Below, piece by piece: positions 32,330-40,734 of a stretch of 43,696 nt of DNA (the first letter of the stretch is position 1; every line of letters starts with the position of its first letter). The notes beneath the pieces are model-generated. The model was not told where the DNA came from. It did no database searches and saw only the letters and a list, made by a program, of their open reading frames with translations. The stretch comes from an uncultured Candidatus Saccharibacteria bacterium. GTDB taxonomy: Bacteria > Patescibacteriota > Saccharimonadia > Saccharimonadales > Saccharimonadaceae. The position numbers and the translations under genes were made by a program. The stretch spans positions 1-43,696 of the forward strand of contig CANBER010000006.1 in the NCBI GenBank assembly GCA_947367795.1, in the 5' to 3' direction.

Positions 32330-33082
32330 ATGAAACTGACTACTCGCCAAGAGCAAATTTTATTCGCCATTATTGAAGAATACGCCGAGATCGCTACCCC
32401 AGTTGGCAGCGTGACTTTGGCTAAACTTTTCAATGTTTCCTCTGCTACTATTCGCACTGAAATGGCGCGACTCGAGGAAGCCGGATACATTGCTCAGCCA
32501 CACACCTCGGCCGGTCGTGTTCCGACTGATGCCGGATATCGCTATTATGTGAATACTCTCGCCGAGCAGCCCGATGGTGTTGAGTCGCTCAGTCAGGCTA
32601 CCTCTTATCACGAAGAAAAACCCATCGAGCGTGCCAATCGCGTGCTCGAAGTTCGCATCGGGTCCCAGACTCGGGCCGATTCGGCAATCCGTGGCGCTGT
32701 CGATTCTTTAGTTGACTTGACTGGGAATCTCGGCCTCGCCACGATCGGCGATCAGCTCTATATCTCTGGCATTGGCCGACTTTTTACTCAACCAGAATTC
32801 CTCGATTCTGAGCGTGTCCAATCCGTCGCCAAGCTCCTCGACAATCTCGAACCTTGGCTGCGTGAAGCTGCTCCTGGCCAAGCTCTTAATATTTTCATCG
32901 GTCAAGAAAACCCCATTGGCAAAACCTCCCAGGCCTCCCTCATCATCAGTCGCTTCCGCTCACCCTATTCTGACCGTAGCTACATCGGCGTTCTTGGCCC
33001 TACTCGTCAAAACTACGCTAAAGTCATGTCGCTCGTGCGTTGCGCTGGAGTCTTACTTGAAGAAACCCTCGCCTTAGGCTAG
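32330..33082 (+). CDS. hrcA: Heat-inducible transcription repressor HrcA
   Basis: 250 aa from ATG 32330 (TGC-TATAAT ends 6 nt before, so leaderless; the frame extends 8 codons further up into the promoter). The winged helix at ~1-70 is typical: [39 protein letters not shown] and [18 protein letters not shown]. The C-terminal GAF-like part ends with [20 protein letters not shown]. It is about 90 residues shorter than usual, mostly from the central inserted dimerisation region. HrcA represses chaperone genes and is released under heat stress. It is autoregulated through the CIRCE-like site and is co-transcribed with grpE 30 bp downstream. Confidence 0.94.
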   Translation: MKLTTRQEQILFAIIEEYAEIATPVGSVTLAKLFNVSSATIRTEMARLEEAGYIAQPHTSAGRVPTDAGYRYYVNTLAEQPDGVESLSQATSYHEEKPIERANRVLEVRIGSQTRADSAIRGAVDSLVDLTGNLGLATIGDQLYISGIGRLFTQPEFLDSERVQSVAKLLDNLEPWLREAAPGQALNIFIGQENPIGKTSQASLIISRFRSPYSDRSYIGVLGPTRQNYAKVMSLVRCAGVLLEETLALG

Positions 33083-33112
33083 TTCGCAAATATTACTAAA
33101 GAAAGGAAATAT

Positions 33113-33697
33113 ATGAAAAAAACTACTACCGACTCTACCGAAGATGCCCTCGCTGATCTCCCGGCTGACGATCTCGATGTCCTGCGCACCGACGAAGTCG
33201 AAGTTGCGACCGACATGAATGCGACCAACAACGCAGCAGAGAATGCGACCAGCGACGCGGACGCTAAATCAAATAATTCCGTTGCTCTTCAGGCAGCCTT
33301 GGACGAACTCACTAGCGACCTTCAGCGCACCCGGGCCGATTTCGAAAATTACCGCAAACAAGTCGAGTCTCAGCGCACCCAGGCTATGTCCAGCGCCAAA
33401 TCTGCTACGGCCCTCAAGTTTCTCCCCCTGATCGACGATTTCGAGCGCGCCCTCGAAACTTATCCCGAGCAGCTCACACCCCTACGCAAGAGTTTTGACA
33501 AAACTCTCCAAACCCTTGGTCTCACCAAGATTAATTCCGAGCCGGGCACCGAATTCAATCCCGACTTTCACGAAGCTGTCTCTGTAGTTGGCGATGCCTC
33601 AGGCGATGTCGAGCTTATTTCCGAAACTCTCCGTCCAGGATACCTCTACGACGGAAGCGTCATTCGCGCCGCCATGGTTAAAGTTGATCATCAATAA
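33113..33697 (+). CDS. grpE: Nucleotide exchange factor GrpE
   Basis: 194 aa. Residues 1-60 are an acidic Ala/Asp-rich, likely disordered stretch. Residues ~60-110 are the long coiled coil (LTSDLQRTRADFENYRKQVE), and the C-terminal beta wing contains NPDFHEAVSVVGD and LRPGYLYDGSVIRAAMVKV, the family signature. It releases ADP from DnaK. Ribosome site AAAGGAAAT before the ATG. dnaK and dnaJ do not follow here; the phosphoketolase genes do, with their own promoter. Confidence 0.96.
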   Translation: MKKTTTDSTEDALADLPADDLDVLRTDEVEVATDMNATNNAAENATSDADAKSNNSVALQAALDELTSDLQRTRADFENYRKQVESQRTQAMSSAKSATALKFLPLIDDFERALETYPEQLTPLRKSFDKTLQTLGLTKINSEPGTEFNPDFHEAVSVVGDASGDVELISETLRPGYLYDGSVIRAAMVKVDHQ

Positions 33698-33736
33698 ACA
33701 TATACTTTTTCTCTCGACTCTGCTACAATAATATAT

Positions 33737-34822
33737 ATGGAAAGCAGAGGTAAAGATTTAGAGCGTATCCGTCGCCGGGTTCGAGCTTGCGACTATCTTT
33801 CCACTGCTCAGCTTTTTCTGCAGGACAATTTCTTGCTGGATTCGCCGCTCACACCGGAGCATATTAAGCCCCGCCTCCTCGGCCATTGGGGTACTTGCCA
33901 TGGCATCAACGTTGCTTATGCTAATCTCCGGGCTTATTTTAGCAGCACCAAGGGTCCTCAGCACCCTGCCGCTAGCGAGACACCGGAGACAGAAGAAATC
34001 AATCCTTTCAAAATCAGCTCCAAGCCTTCCTCCCCCAAAGACACCTATCGCCCCGATTATAGCGTCGTCGATCCAAACTATTCCTTCCTCCTTGGCCCCG
34101 GCCATGGCTATCCTGCTCTCCAGGCCAATCTTCTCCTTGACGGCGATCTTGCCGCGATCGATCCTAAGGCCACTCGTGACGCTTCCGGTATTGCTTATGT
34201 CTGCCGCAATTTCTCCTGGCCGGGCGGTTTCCCCTCCCATGCCAGTCCCGTCACTCCTGGTGTAATTTGCGAAGGCGGGGAATTAGGCTACAGTCTAGGC
34301 GCCGCTTATGGCTATGTTTTAGGACATCCTGAGCGCACCGTCGCCGTGATGTTGGGTGATGGAGAATTTGAGACCGCTACCGCCCTTGGCTCGATGAATC
34401 TGGTTAAAGTTGTCGGCAACCACCGTGCCCATGGCCATGTTCTACCCATCCTTCACCTCAATAGTTACAAAATTTCCGCCCCCACGCTCTATGGTCGCAA
34501 GTCTGAACGCGAGCTACACGAGCTGATTCGCGGCTTTGGTTACACCCCGATCGCCATTCACGGTGATTCTCCTGATTTTTTTCAGACTGCCCTTCGGACT
34601 TCTGAGAAATACGAACACCCCTTCCTCATCTTGCGCACCGAAAAAGGCGCCACGGGCCCTCGCGAAGTCGACGGCCACAAGGTTGCAGGGAATTATCTCT
34701 CTCATCAAATTCCGTTACCAGAAGCCAAGACCGACCCAGACCAGCTCCGCGAACTTAGCGATTGGCTCCATAGTTATCATTTTGACGAATTATTTGACCG
34801 TGAGAAAGGATTTCGTATATGA
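33737..34822 (+). CDS. Phosphoketolase, N-terminal (thiamine-diphosphate) half
   Basis: 361 aa. Phosphoketolase splits xylulose-5-P or fructose-6-P with phosphate to acetyl phosphate. This ORF covers the N-terminal domain: LLGHWGTCHGIN, LGPGHGYPALQANL, GEGGELGYSLGAAYG, and the ThDP-magnesium motif GDGEFETATALGSMN. TACAAT ends 7 nt before the ATG, so it is predicted leaderless. The ORF ends with its stop overlapping the next start (ATGA). Family enzymes are normally one chain of about 800 residues. Here the catalytic unit is in two coupled ORFs (361 + 390 aa), like the N and C subunits of archaeal transketolase. Confidence 0.9.
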   Translation: MESRGKDLERIRRRVRACDYLSTAQLFLQDNFLLDSPLTPEHIKPRLLGHWGTCHGINVAYANLRAYFSSTKGPQHPAASETPETEEINPFKISSKPSSPKDTYRPDYSVVDPNYSFLLGPGHGYPALQANLLLDGDLAAIDPKATRDASGIAYVCRNFSWPGGFPSHASPVTPGVICEGGELGYSLGAAYGYVLGHPERTVAVMLGDGEFETATALGSMNLVKVVGNHRAHGHVLPILHLNSYKISAPTLYGRKSERELHELIRGFGYTPIAIHGDSPDFFQTALRTSEKYEHPFLILRTEKGATGPREVDGHKVAGNYLSHQIPLPEAKTDPDQLRELSDWLHSYHFDELFDREKGFRI

Positions 34823-35991
34823 TCGACGTAGTTGAACACCCTGGTACTGAGTACTTCTCTCCCGCGCGCAGCTTTGGTGGTGTCATGGCAGAGTACATGG
34901 CCAAGCACGACGACTTTTATCTTTTTTCTCCCGACGAGACCACTAGCAATAAACTTGACGCCGTTTACAATGTCTCTAGCCGCGCTTGGGATCTACCCCG
35001 TACTGATTTTGATTTGCCCGAGAGCTTCGACGGCCGCATTATTGAGCTGCTTTCCGAAAACACCCTCTTCGCCTGCATGGTCGGGCACCTTGCTGCTGGC
35101 GGCACTGCCATCATGACTAGCTATGAAGCCTTTTTCTCCATCATCACCGCCCAAGTTCTCCAGCAGATCAAATTCCTCTCTCAGTCCGCTCGCGTCGATT
35201 GGCGCCCGGCCTACCCCGCAGTCAATTTACTCTCGACTAGCACCTGTTGGCGTCAAGACCATAATGGCTTCACTCACCAATCTCCCGCCCTTATTTCTAC
35301 TCTGCTCAGCCTCCCTAGCCGCCGCGCCAATTGTCTTTTCCCGGTCGACGACGTCGCTGCCGAGTCAGCCTTCATTTACATGCTCAGCTCAGAAAACGTC
35401 GTCAACCTCACCACCATCAACAAAACCGATCAGCCGCGCTGGCTCGATTCTCATCAGGCTGATGCACAGTACAGTGCTGGAGGCGCCACTATTTTCGATT
35501 TCGTTTCCGACGAGCAGCCGGACTACGTCTTTACTGCCGCTGGCGATATCCCTTCTCGCGAAGCTATCGCCGCCATCGCGATCTTGCGTCAAGATCTCCC
35601 TAACCTAAAGTTCCGCTTCGTCAATATCCTTGCACTCTGCTATAATGCCATTGGCACCACCGATCATCAGCTGACCCCAGACGAATTCACACGGCTCTTC
35701 ACTCCTTCTCGGCCTATCATCGCTAATTTTCATGGTTATCCCGAGACCCTCCGCAGTATTCTCACCCAGTATGCTGCACCAGCTCGCCTTCATGTCCATG
35801 GTTTTGAGGAGCACGGCAGCACCACTACTCCTTTTGAAATGCTCAGTCTCAACCATGCCTCGCGCTATCATCTTGCTCTTGACATTGCCAAGCTTACTGG
35901 CCGCGATGATCTCATCGCCAAATATCAAAAAATCCTCCACGATAACTCCGCCTACGCCCAGGCGCACGGCGTAGATCAGGTCAAATTATAA
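34819..35991 (+). CDS. Phosphoketolase, C-terminal half
   Basis: 390 aa, starting with the ATG of an ATGA overlap with the previous ORF; GAGAAAGG lies 8-14 nt upstream. It carries the pyrimidine-binding and C-terminal domains: RSFGGVMAEYM, FSPDETTSNKLDAVY, GTAIMTSYEAFFSI, WRPAYPAVNLLSTSTCWRQDHNGFTHQSP, and FHGYPETLRSIL, with HVHGFEEHGSTTTPFEML near the end. All catalytic blocks of the full-length enzyme seem to be present across the two ORFs, so this is a split enzyme rather than a damaged one. In such cells the product acetyl phosphate would give ATP through acetate kinase. Confidence 0.9.
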   Translation: MIDVVEHPGTEYFSPARSFGGVMAEYMAKHDDFYLFSPDETTSNKLDAVYNVSSRAWDLPRTDFDLPESFDGRIIELLSENTLFACMVGHLAAGGTAIMTSYEAFFSIITAQVLQQIKFLSQSARVDWRPAYPAVNLLSTSTCWRQDHNGFTHQSPALISTLLSLPSRRANCLFPVDDVAAESAFIYMLSSENVVNLTTINKTDQPRWLDSHQADAQYSAGGATIFDFVSDEQPDYVFTAAGDIPSREAIAAIAILRQDLPNLKFRFVNILALCYNAIGTTDHQLTPDEFTRLFTPSRPIIANFHGYPETLRSILTQYAAPARLHVHGFEEHGSTTTPFEMLSLNHASRYHLALDIAKLTGRDDLIAKYQKILHDNSAYAQAHGVDQVKL

Positions 35992-35994
35992 ATC

Positions 35995-36012
35995 AGGGCG
36001 TGCTTTCGCCCT
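35995..36012 (+). terminator. Weak hairpin after the phosphoketolase genes
   Basis: AGGGCG-TGCTTT-CGCCCT without a clear T run. Confidence 0.45.
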
Positions 36013-36020
36013 ATAGCCTA

Positions 36021-36059
36021 TTGACTTTTTCGTGCATCTGTGCTATACTCTAAGTATAG
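36021..36059 (+). promoter_or_regulatory. Strong promoter with a palindrome over the -10
   Basis: TTGACT (36021-36026), 17 bp, extended TGC-TATACT (36044-36049). The perfect inverted repeat CTATACT-CTA-AGTATAG (36043-36059) covers the -10 and the start point, the layout of a repressor operator. Confidence 0.7.
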
Positions 36060-36135
36060 TCTGCCCGCAGGCCTGGATTTTGACGATCCAATGTCGTTCA
36101 AAATCACCTTTCCCTCTGTTTGACCGCAGACACCA
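36056..36135 (+). ncRNA. Candidate structured leader or small RNA
   Basis: The RNA from the above promoter would close with GTCTGC (36059-36064)/GCAGAC (36126-36131). It contains a GATTTTGA-CGA hairpin with TCG-T-TCAAAATC (36076-36105) and GCC-CGCA-GGC. No ORF and no terminator is visible before the PIN-TRAM gene, which has its own -10 at 36169. It could be a small RNA or a long alternative leader. Confidence 0.4.
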
Positions 36136-36181
36136 CCGTGTCAGTCAGTTATTTATTATCTAACATGTTATAATTATATTT

Positions 36182-37027
36182 ATGGAATTTCTACTTTTAA
36201 TTACTACTTTGGCAACCCTTGCCGAAACTTCCATTCTCCTTGTGAAGAATGCTCAAAAACCTCTCCTTAGCTCATCCCAAAAGCGTAAAGTCTATGTTGA
36301 TACTTCAGCTTTGATGGATCCTCGACTGGTCGCCGTCGCCCAGACTGGCTTCATCAGCGACGATTTGATCGTGCCACGCAGCGTCATCAACGAGCTTCAG
36401 CTCCTAGCAGACGGCAAAGATCACGATAAACGTCTCCGCGCTCGCGCCGGACTTGATGCGGTGCGTGAGCTTGAGCGCGTAGTGCACTTTAATCTCACTG
36501 TGCTCGACGACCCGCTCGACCGCACGCCTGTAGATAACCGCCTCCTCGATCTAGCTCGCGCCAACCACGGCCTCATTTTCACCAATGACTTTAATCTTCA
36601 AAAAGTCGCCGCCACCGAGCATATCGAGGTCCTGAATCTCAATGAACTAGCTTTAACCTTGCGCAACGAACATCTTCCTGGCGAACGCGCAACCGTTAAA
36701 CTCATCGCTCCAGGCAGCGGCGCCAACCAAGGTATTGCCTACCTCAAGGATGGCACCATGGTGGTGGTAGACCAAGCCGGCAAGCGTCTCGGCGAGGAAG
36801 TTGAAGTCGAGTTCATTCGTCTCAATCAGACAGCTTCAGGCAGCATGATGTTTGCGCGTCTCGTTGCTCCAGCAAAACCCTCCAAACCCAAGTCCACCAA
36901 ACTTTCTAATCCTTCTACGCCCAAATCTACGAAGCTTCCTAAATTCTCTCCACGCACCGCTCCGGCGAAAGCCTTACCTCGCCCCTCCGCAAAACACAGC
37001 CGTCGACGCGCTAAAAACTCATCCTAA
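36182..37027 (+). CDS. PIN-TRAM domain protein (YacL-like)
   Basis: 281 aa. One N-terminal hydrophobic segment (~2-20) replaces the four TM helices usual in YacL. The PIN nuclease domain covers ~35-160 with acidic residues in YVDTSALMDPR, VPRSVINELQLLAD, PVDNRLLDLA and IFTNDFN. The TRAM domain (~170-225, PGSGANQGIAYLKDGTMVVV) probably binds RNA. A Pro/Lys/Ser-rich basic tail (~230-281) may also bind RNA. Family function is not settled; a ribonuclease at the membrane is plausible. TATAAT (36169-36174) ends 7 nt before the ATG, so it is predicted leaderless. A bidirectional terminator follows. Confidence 0.87.
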   Translation: MEFLLLITTLATLAETSILLVKNAQKPLLSSSQKRKVYVDTSALMDPRLVAVAQTGFISDDLIVPRSVINELQLLADGKDHDKRLRARAGLDAVRELERVVHFNLTVLDDPLDRTPVDNRLLDLARANHGLIFTNDFNLQKVAATEHIEVLNLNELALTLRNEHLPGERATVKLIAPGSGANQGIAYLKDGTMVVVDQAGKRLGEEVEVEFIRLNQTASGSMMFARLVAPAKPSKPKSTKLSNPSTPKSTKLPKFSPRTAPAKALPRPSAKHSRRRAKNSS

Positions 37028-37041
37028 TAAATTATTCCACT

Positions 37042-37070
37042 AAAAAGTCGCCGAAACATCGGCGACTTTT
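37042..37070. terminator. Bidirectional terminator between the PIN-TRAM and PBP genes
   Basis: AAAA-GTCGCCGA-AACA-TCGGCGAC-TTTT. Confidence 0.92.
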
Positions 37071-37081
37071 CTCCAAGCTTC

Positions 37082-39826
37082 CTACTGGGCCCAGGGGAAC
37101 TTCGTAAACGGTTGTTTCACACTCTCCCCACTTTCGTCAATCACCTCCACAATCACTTGAGTCTCCGATCCGGACAGTGCCTGTCGAAGTCCATTCGTCA
37201 ACACCGTATCTGTCATCGCTCCTTCTTTCGTCACTACACCATCTACGCTTACCGTGTAAGACTTGATCGGATAAGTCCCCGGCTTAAATGTAATCTCGAG
37301 CCACGCTGTGGTTTCACCGTTCTCATCGGCTACTACCTTTTGGTTGATCCCCACCGTCGCCGACACTGTATCACACGTATCTACTTCATCATAATGGTAA
37401 CCTTCCGGTACGCTCCAAGTCTCTCCCTTCGAAATCGGATCAACATATTTACTTACCTCTATATCGATCCGCAAATTTTGCGGTGTACACTCAGCTGCGC
37501 GCTTGCCATTGGATTTATTAAATGCCACGGTTTCTTTAATTACGCCCGAATTTTTGTTGTTGTACCAGCTCGGCCAAATATCCTTACGACCATTCACGGT
37601 CAGTTCTTGGATGCCAGCCGGTCGCGTTGGTTGGTCGCCTGATTTCCAACGTCCATCCTTCGCATATAATTCTTTGTGTACTGGCTCCATGAAATCTGCA
37701 ATCACCCGGCGTACTACCGTATTTGATGCCACCCGCACGCCAGAACCATCATGATTACCGTTCCAAACCACAGTCGCCACCGCCGTCGAATAGCTCGCCA
37801 TCCAGAGGTCCTTACCGACCGCACTGTTCGCTGTGGTAGTCGTACCAGTCTTGCTGGCAGTCCAAACTCCCGGCACCACGAACCCAAACGAGGTACTCTG
37901 TGATCCGAAATTGAGTTGTCGCGCCGCAGGATCACTTAGAATACTAGAAAGCTCGTAGGCCACTTGCTCGTCAATTGCACGCGTACCTTCGGCATCTTTC
38001 CAGGCATCAATCACTTTGCCCTGGGGATCTTTCACCTCGAGAATGTAAGCCAGCTCCTTCGCCGTCCCGCCTCGCGCCAGGGAAGCATACGCATTCGCAT
38101 GTTCGACGCCCCGCACGCCGCAGCCACTACCGATCGCCATTGAAAGCCCGGCCGTACTATTATCTGCACAATACGAAGTATCACCAAGTTTATGCAAAAT
38201 TTCCAACCCATTATCAATCCCCACAATCGCCAGTGCCTTCACTGCACCAATATTAAATGAGTTTCCGAGAGCTTGCCGCGCGGTGATGTCACCATGGAAC
38301 CGCCCATTTGCATTTCGGAGCGCACACTGCCCAGTATATCCTGCACAGTAGAAGGAATCGATATTTTCATCTTTCAAAATTGTCCCTGGACCATAGACAG
38401 CATCACCCGTCAAAGAGAACAACGGCGCATAATCCAGCAAGGGCTTGATCGAGGAGCCCGGCTCCAGCAGGGAAGTCATCGCGTTTACTTCACCATAAAC
38501 CGGGGTTTTCCAATCCACCGATCCTACCATTGCAATTACTTGGCTGGTTTCCACGTCCACCGAAGCCATCGCAATATTGTCCGTACCATTCGCTTTCATA
38601 TATTGCGCACCCGAAGCTACTGCTGCTTCTGCCATCTCCTGAGCCCGGTAGTCCAGCGTCGTCACAATTGTGTACCCACCCGTACGCATCGTAATCATGC
38701 CATACTTTTCTTCCAGCTGCTTCTTCACCTCCATCACGAAATGGGGAGCCTTAATATTATCATACTGGCTGCTTTCTGGTTGAATCTGATCTAGAATTGC
38801 CACCTCTTTTGCAGCGTTAGCCTCATCTTGAGAGATATATCCCATATCCACCATGTCATCCAATACTTTGTGCTGCCGCGCAATCAAAGCCTCATTGGCT
38901 GGCGTATTGTATGGGTTCAACACCGCAGGATTATTCGGGATCGCCGCTAGCAGTGCCGACTCTGCCAAATTCAAATCCTTTGCACTTTTTCCAAAGTAAG
39001 TCTGCGCCGCGCTCTCAATCCCGTTCCTTCGACCGCCATACGGCGATTCGTTCAGGTACATGGTAATGATCTGTTCTTTGCTGTACATCTTCTCGAGCTC
39101 AATCGACAAGATCAACTCTTTTACCTTACGCGCGATCCCACCACGATTTTCTGAGGCAGCCTCATCCGAAAAATACAATTGTTTGATCAGCTGCTGTGTC
39201 AGCGTCGAGCCACCTTGCACCCCTCGCCCAGTCAGTGTCGACAGCGCCGCGCGTATCAGAGCCGACAAGTCCACCCCCGGGTGCGTATAAAAGCTCTTAT
39301 CCTCAATCGCCACTGTTGCTTGACGTACGTAAGTTGAAATATCATCGCCATCTACCACCAAACGATAATCGGCATCCCCCTTATCCTCCCACAGTACCAC
39401 ACCGTTGCGGTCAAGGTAAGTGTTCACCGTCTCCGAAATCGTCAAATCGTTGAGCTGAATCTCCTTCAACTGACTCTTATAATATACAAACAGCGCACCT
39501 ACGCCAATAATCCCAATCAATACACAAGCCGCAAATACTTTGCCAATCCGCTTCACCCCCTCTCGGGAAAACCAATAAGCCTTAATCCTTTCCCACCGAA
39601 AATGCGCAAAAAACCTTGCTGGCTGTTCTTTAGGTAAGGGCTTAAGTTTAGAATTTGTATTCGTTTTTGTGCTTGGCTTTTTGGGTTTCTTCTGGCCCAC
39701 CGCTGACGCCTTAGTTTTGACCGATTTCGCTAATTTCCGTGTCCGATCAGTAATCAAACTCGAATACACCCCCATTTTACCTCTATTGGTAGGCTTGCTA
39801 CCAGATTGGTTCGCAGTTTTAGTCAT
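37082..39826 (-). CDS. Class A penicillin-binding protein (PBP1A-like)
   Basis: 914 aa from the ATG at 39826, where a minus-strand TATAAT ends 6 nt upstream. It polymerises and cross-links peptidoglycan outside the membrane. A basic cytoplasmic tail ~1-105 is followed by a TM at ~112-135 (VFAACVLIGIIGVGALFVYY). GT51 glycosyltransferase follows, with AIEDKSFYTHPGVD, GGSTLTQQLIKQLYF and KVKELILSIELEKMYSKEQI. The transpeptidase has GSSIKPLL (active Ser), GNSFN (SxN) and SKTGTT (KTG). A C-terminal beta extension of about 180 residues may be a PASTA or fibronectin-like domain. It is a single-gene transcript. Confidence 0.94.
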   Translation of the reverse strand: MTKTANQSGSKPTNRGKMGVYSSLITDRTRKLAKSVKTKASAVGQKKPKKPSTKTNTNSKLKPLPKEQPARFFAHFRWERIKAYWFSREGVKRIGKVFAACVLIGIIGVGALFVYYKSQLKEIQLNDLTISETVNTYLDRNGVVLWEDKGDADYRLVVDGDDISTYVRQATVAIEDKSFYTHPGVDLSALIRAALSTLTGRGVQGGSTLTQQLIKQLYFSDEAASENRGGIARKVKELILSIELEKMYSKEQIITMYLNESPYGGRRNGIESAAQTYFGKSAKDLNLAESALLAAIPNNPAVLNPYNTPANEALIARQHKVLDDMVDMGYISQDEANAAKEVAILDQIQPESSQYDNIKAPHFVMEVKKQLEEKYGMITMRTGGYTIVTTLDYRAQEMAEAAVASGAQYMKANGTDNIAMASVDVETSQVIAMVGSVDWKTPVYGEVNAMTSLLEPGSSIKPLLDYAPLFSLTGDAVYGPGTILKDENIDSFYCAGYTGQCALRNANGRFHGDITARQALGNSFNIGAVKALAIVGIDNGLEILHKLGDTSYCADNSTAGLSMAIGSGCGVRGVEHANAYASLARGGTAKELAYILEVKDPQGKVIDAWKDAEGTRAIDEQVAYELSSILSDPAARQLNFGSQSTSFGFVVPGVWTASKTGTTTTANSAVGKDLWMASYSTAVATVVWNGNHDGSGVRVASNTVVRRVIADFMEPVHKELYAKDGRWKSGDQPTRPAGIQELTVNGRKDIWPSWYNNKNSGVIKETVAFNKSNGKRAAECTPQNLRIDIEVSKYVDPISKGETWSVPEGYHYDEVDTCDTVSATVGINQKVVADENGETTAWLEITFKPGTYPIKSYTVSVDGVVTKEGAMTDTVLTNGLRQALSGSETQVIVEVIDESGESVKQPFTKFPWAQ

Positions 39827-39938
39827 GACCTCATTATACCACAAACCCACAAAATCACTACATTGCACTCGAAATTGTCATTTTTGGGTCACTTTGAGTG
39901 ACGAATTCCCAATTTTCGCCCCAAATTGCCCAAAACTA

Positions 39939-39967
39939 TTGACAAGATCATCAATCTGTGATACAAT
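39939..39967 (+). promoter_or_regulatory. Promoter of the 40054 gene
   Basis: TTGACA (39939-39944), 17 bp, TACAAT (39962-39967). It gives a leader of about 80 nt ending in AAAGGAGGG. Confidence 0.75.
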
Positions 39968-40053
39968 GGTATTAAGGAATGCCAATTTCAGGCAACTTTG
40001 GTACCTTAGTAGCTTTTTGTGCTGAAGTTAGCCCATACAAAGGAGGGATTAAT

Positions 40054-40692
40054 ATGGCATACTTTGATAACTCATTCACCAGATTCCTGCGGCGGATTTT
40101 TAAACTTCCGATCAGCAAACACTATCCACCGCCCATCAGGGGCGACTTCAGTTTGTCGGATCCCCCAATACCGGAGCCAGAGGCGCCTCTGGCTGAGATT
40201 TTATCTCAGCCAAGGGTCAACGTAGACGTGCAATCTGATCAACCTGTACAGGTGGAAGTACATGTTCGCACGCAAACCGGCGAAACTCATGTCACGGTGG
40301 ATACGTCCAGCACGCAGACCCAAAAGCGTCCTCACTCGTTTACCGACCAGGTATTTCTCTGTGACGGAGTCAGTACTTCAGAGGAGCAGCGTTACCACGA
40401 CTACTTCGAGAGCGCTACTGTCACTGCTCTCGAACCGGCCGCAGTTGATCGGCTTTTGGGCGAGATCGACACTCTGATAGAACTTGAAGCCAGTGACGAA
40501 ATGTATGCGATTTCGCCCACGGCCAAACAAGTTGGTCTCTACTATGGGTTGCTTGCATTCTGCAAGCGTGAAAACCTGTTTTACGGTGGTAACCCGCCAC
40601 CTATACCGTTTTCTTACCGTGAGTACCAGCTGGCGATCAAAGGTCTCCGGTATATTATTTCGCGCAGCACGCAGCAGCGGGTCACAAATTAA
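40054..40692 (+). CDS. Unknown protein (212 aa)
   Basis: 212 aa from ATG 40054 (AAAGGAGGGATTAAT before it; the longer frame starts inside the leader). Not recognised. Residues ~1-25 are basic-hydrophobic (FTRFLRRIFKLP). Residues ~25-90 are Pro/Glu/Val/Thr-rich and probably extended or disordered, with alternating valines (RVNVDVQSDQPVQVEVHVR). The C-terminal ~110 residues look helical and globular (AAVDRLLGEIDTLIELEASDEMYAI). No signal peptide or TM. Like the 1193 gene it has a consensus promoter, a long leader, a strong ribosome site and its own terminator, which suggests abundant expression. Confidence 0.82.
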   Translation: MAYFDNSFTRFLRRIFKLPISKHYPPPIRGDFSLSDPPIPEPEAPLAEILSQPRVNVDVQSDQPVQVEVHVRTQTGETHVTVDTSSTQTQKRPHSFTDQVFLCDGVSTSEEQRYHDYFESATVTALEPAAVDRLLGEIDTLIELEASDEMYAISPTAKQVGLYYGLLAFCKRENLFYGGNPPPIPFSYREYQLAIKGLRYIISRSTQQRVTN

Positions 40693-40708
40693 AAGCTACT
40701 GCCAGACA

Positions 40709-40733
40709 GGCCACCTACGGGTGGCCAATTTTT
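40709..40733 (+). terminator. Terminator after the 40054 gene
   Basis: GGCCACC, loop TACG, GGTGGCC, then AATTTTT. Confidence 0.88.
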
Positions 40734-40734
40734 C

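Noticed and set aside
39970-40018. Attenuator hairpin in the leader of the 40054 gene
   Set aside because: The stem TATTAAGG/CCTTAGTA starts 4 nt upstream of the predicted transcription start (39974), so only a very weak remnant would be in the RNA.
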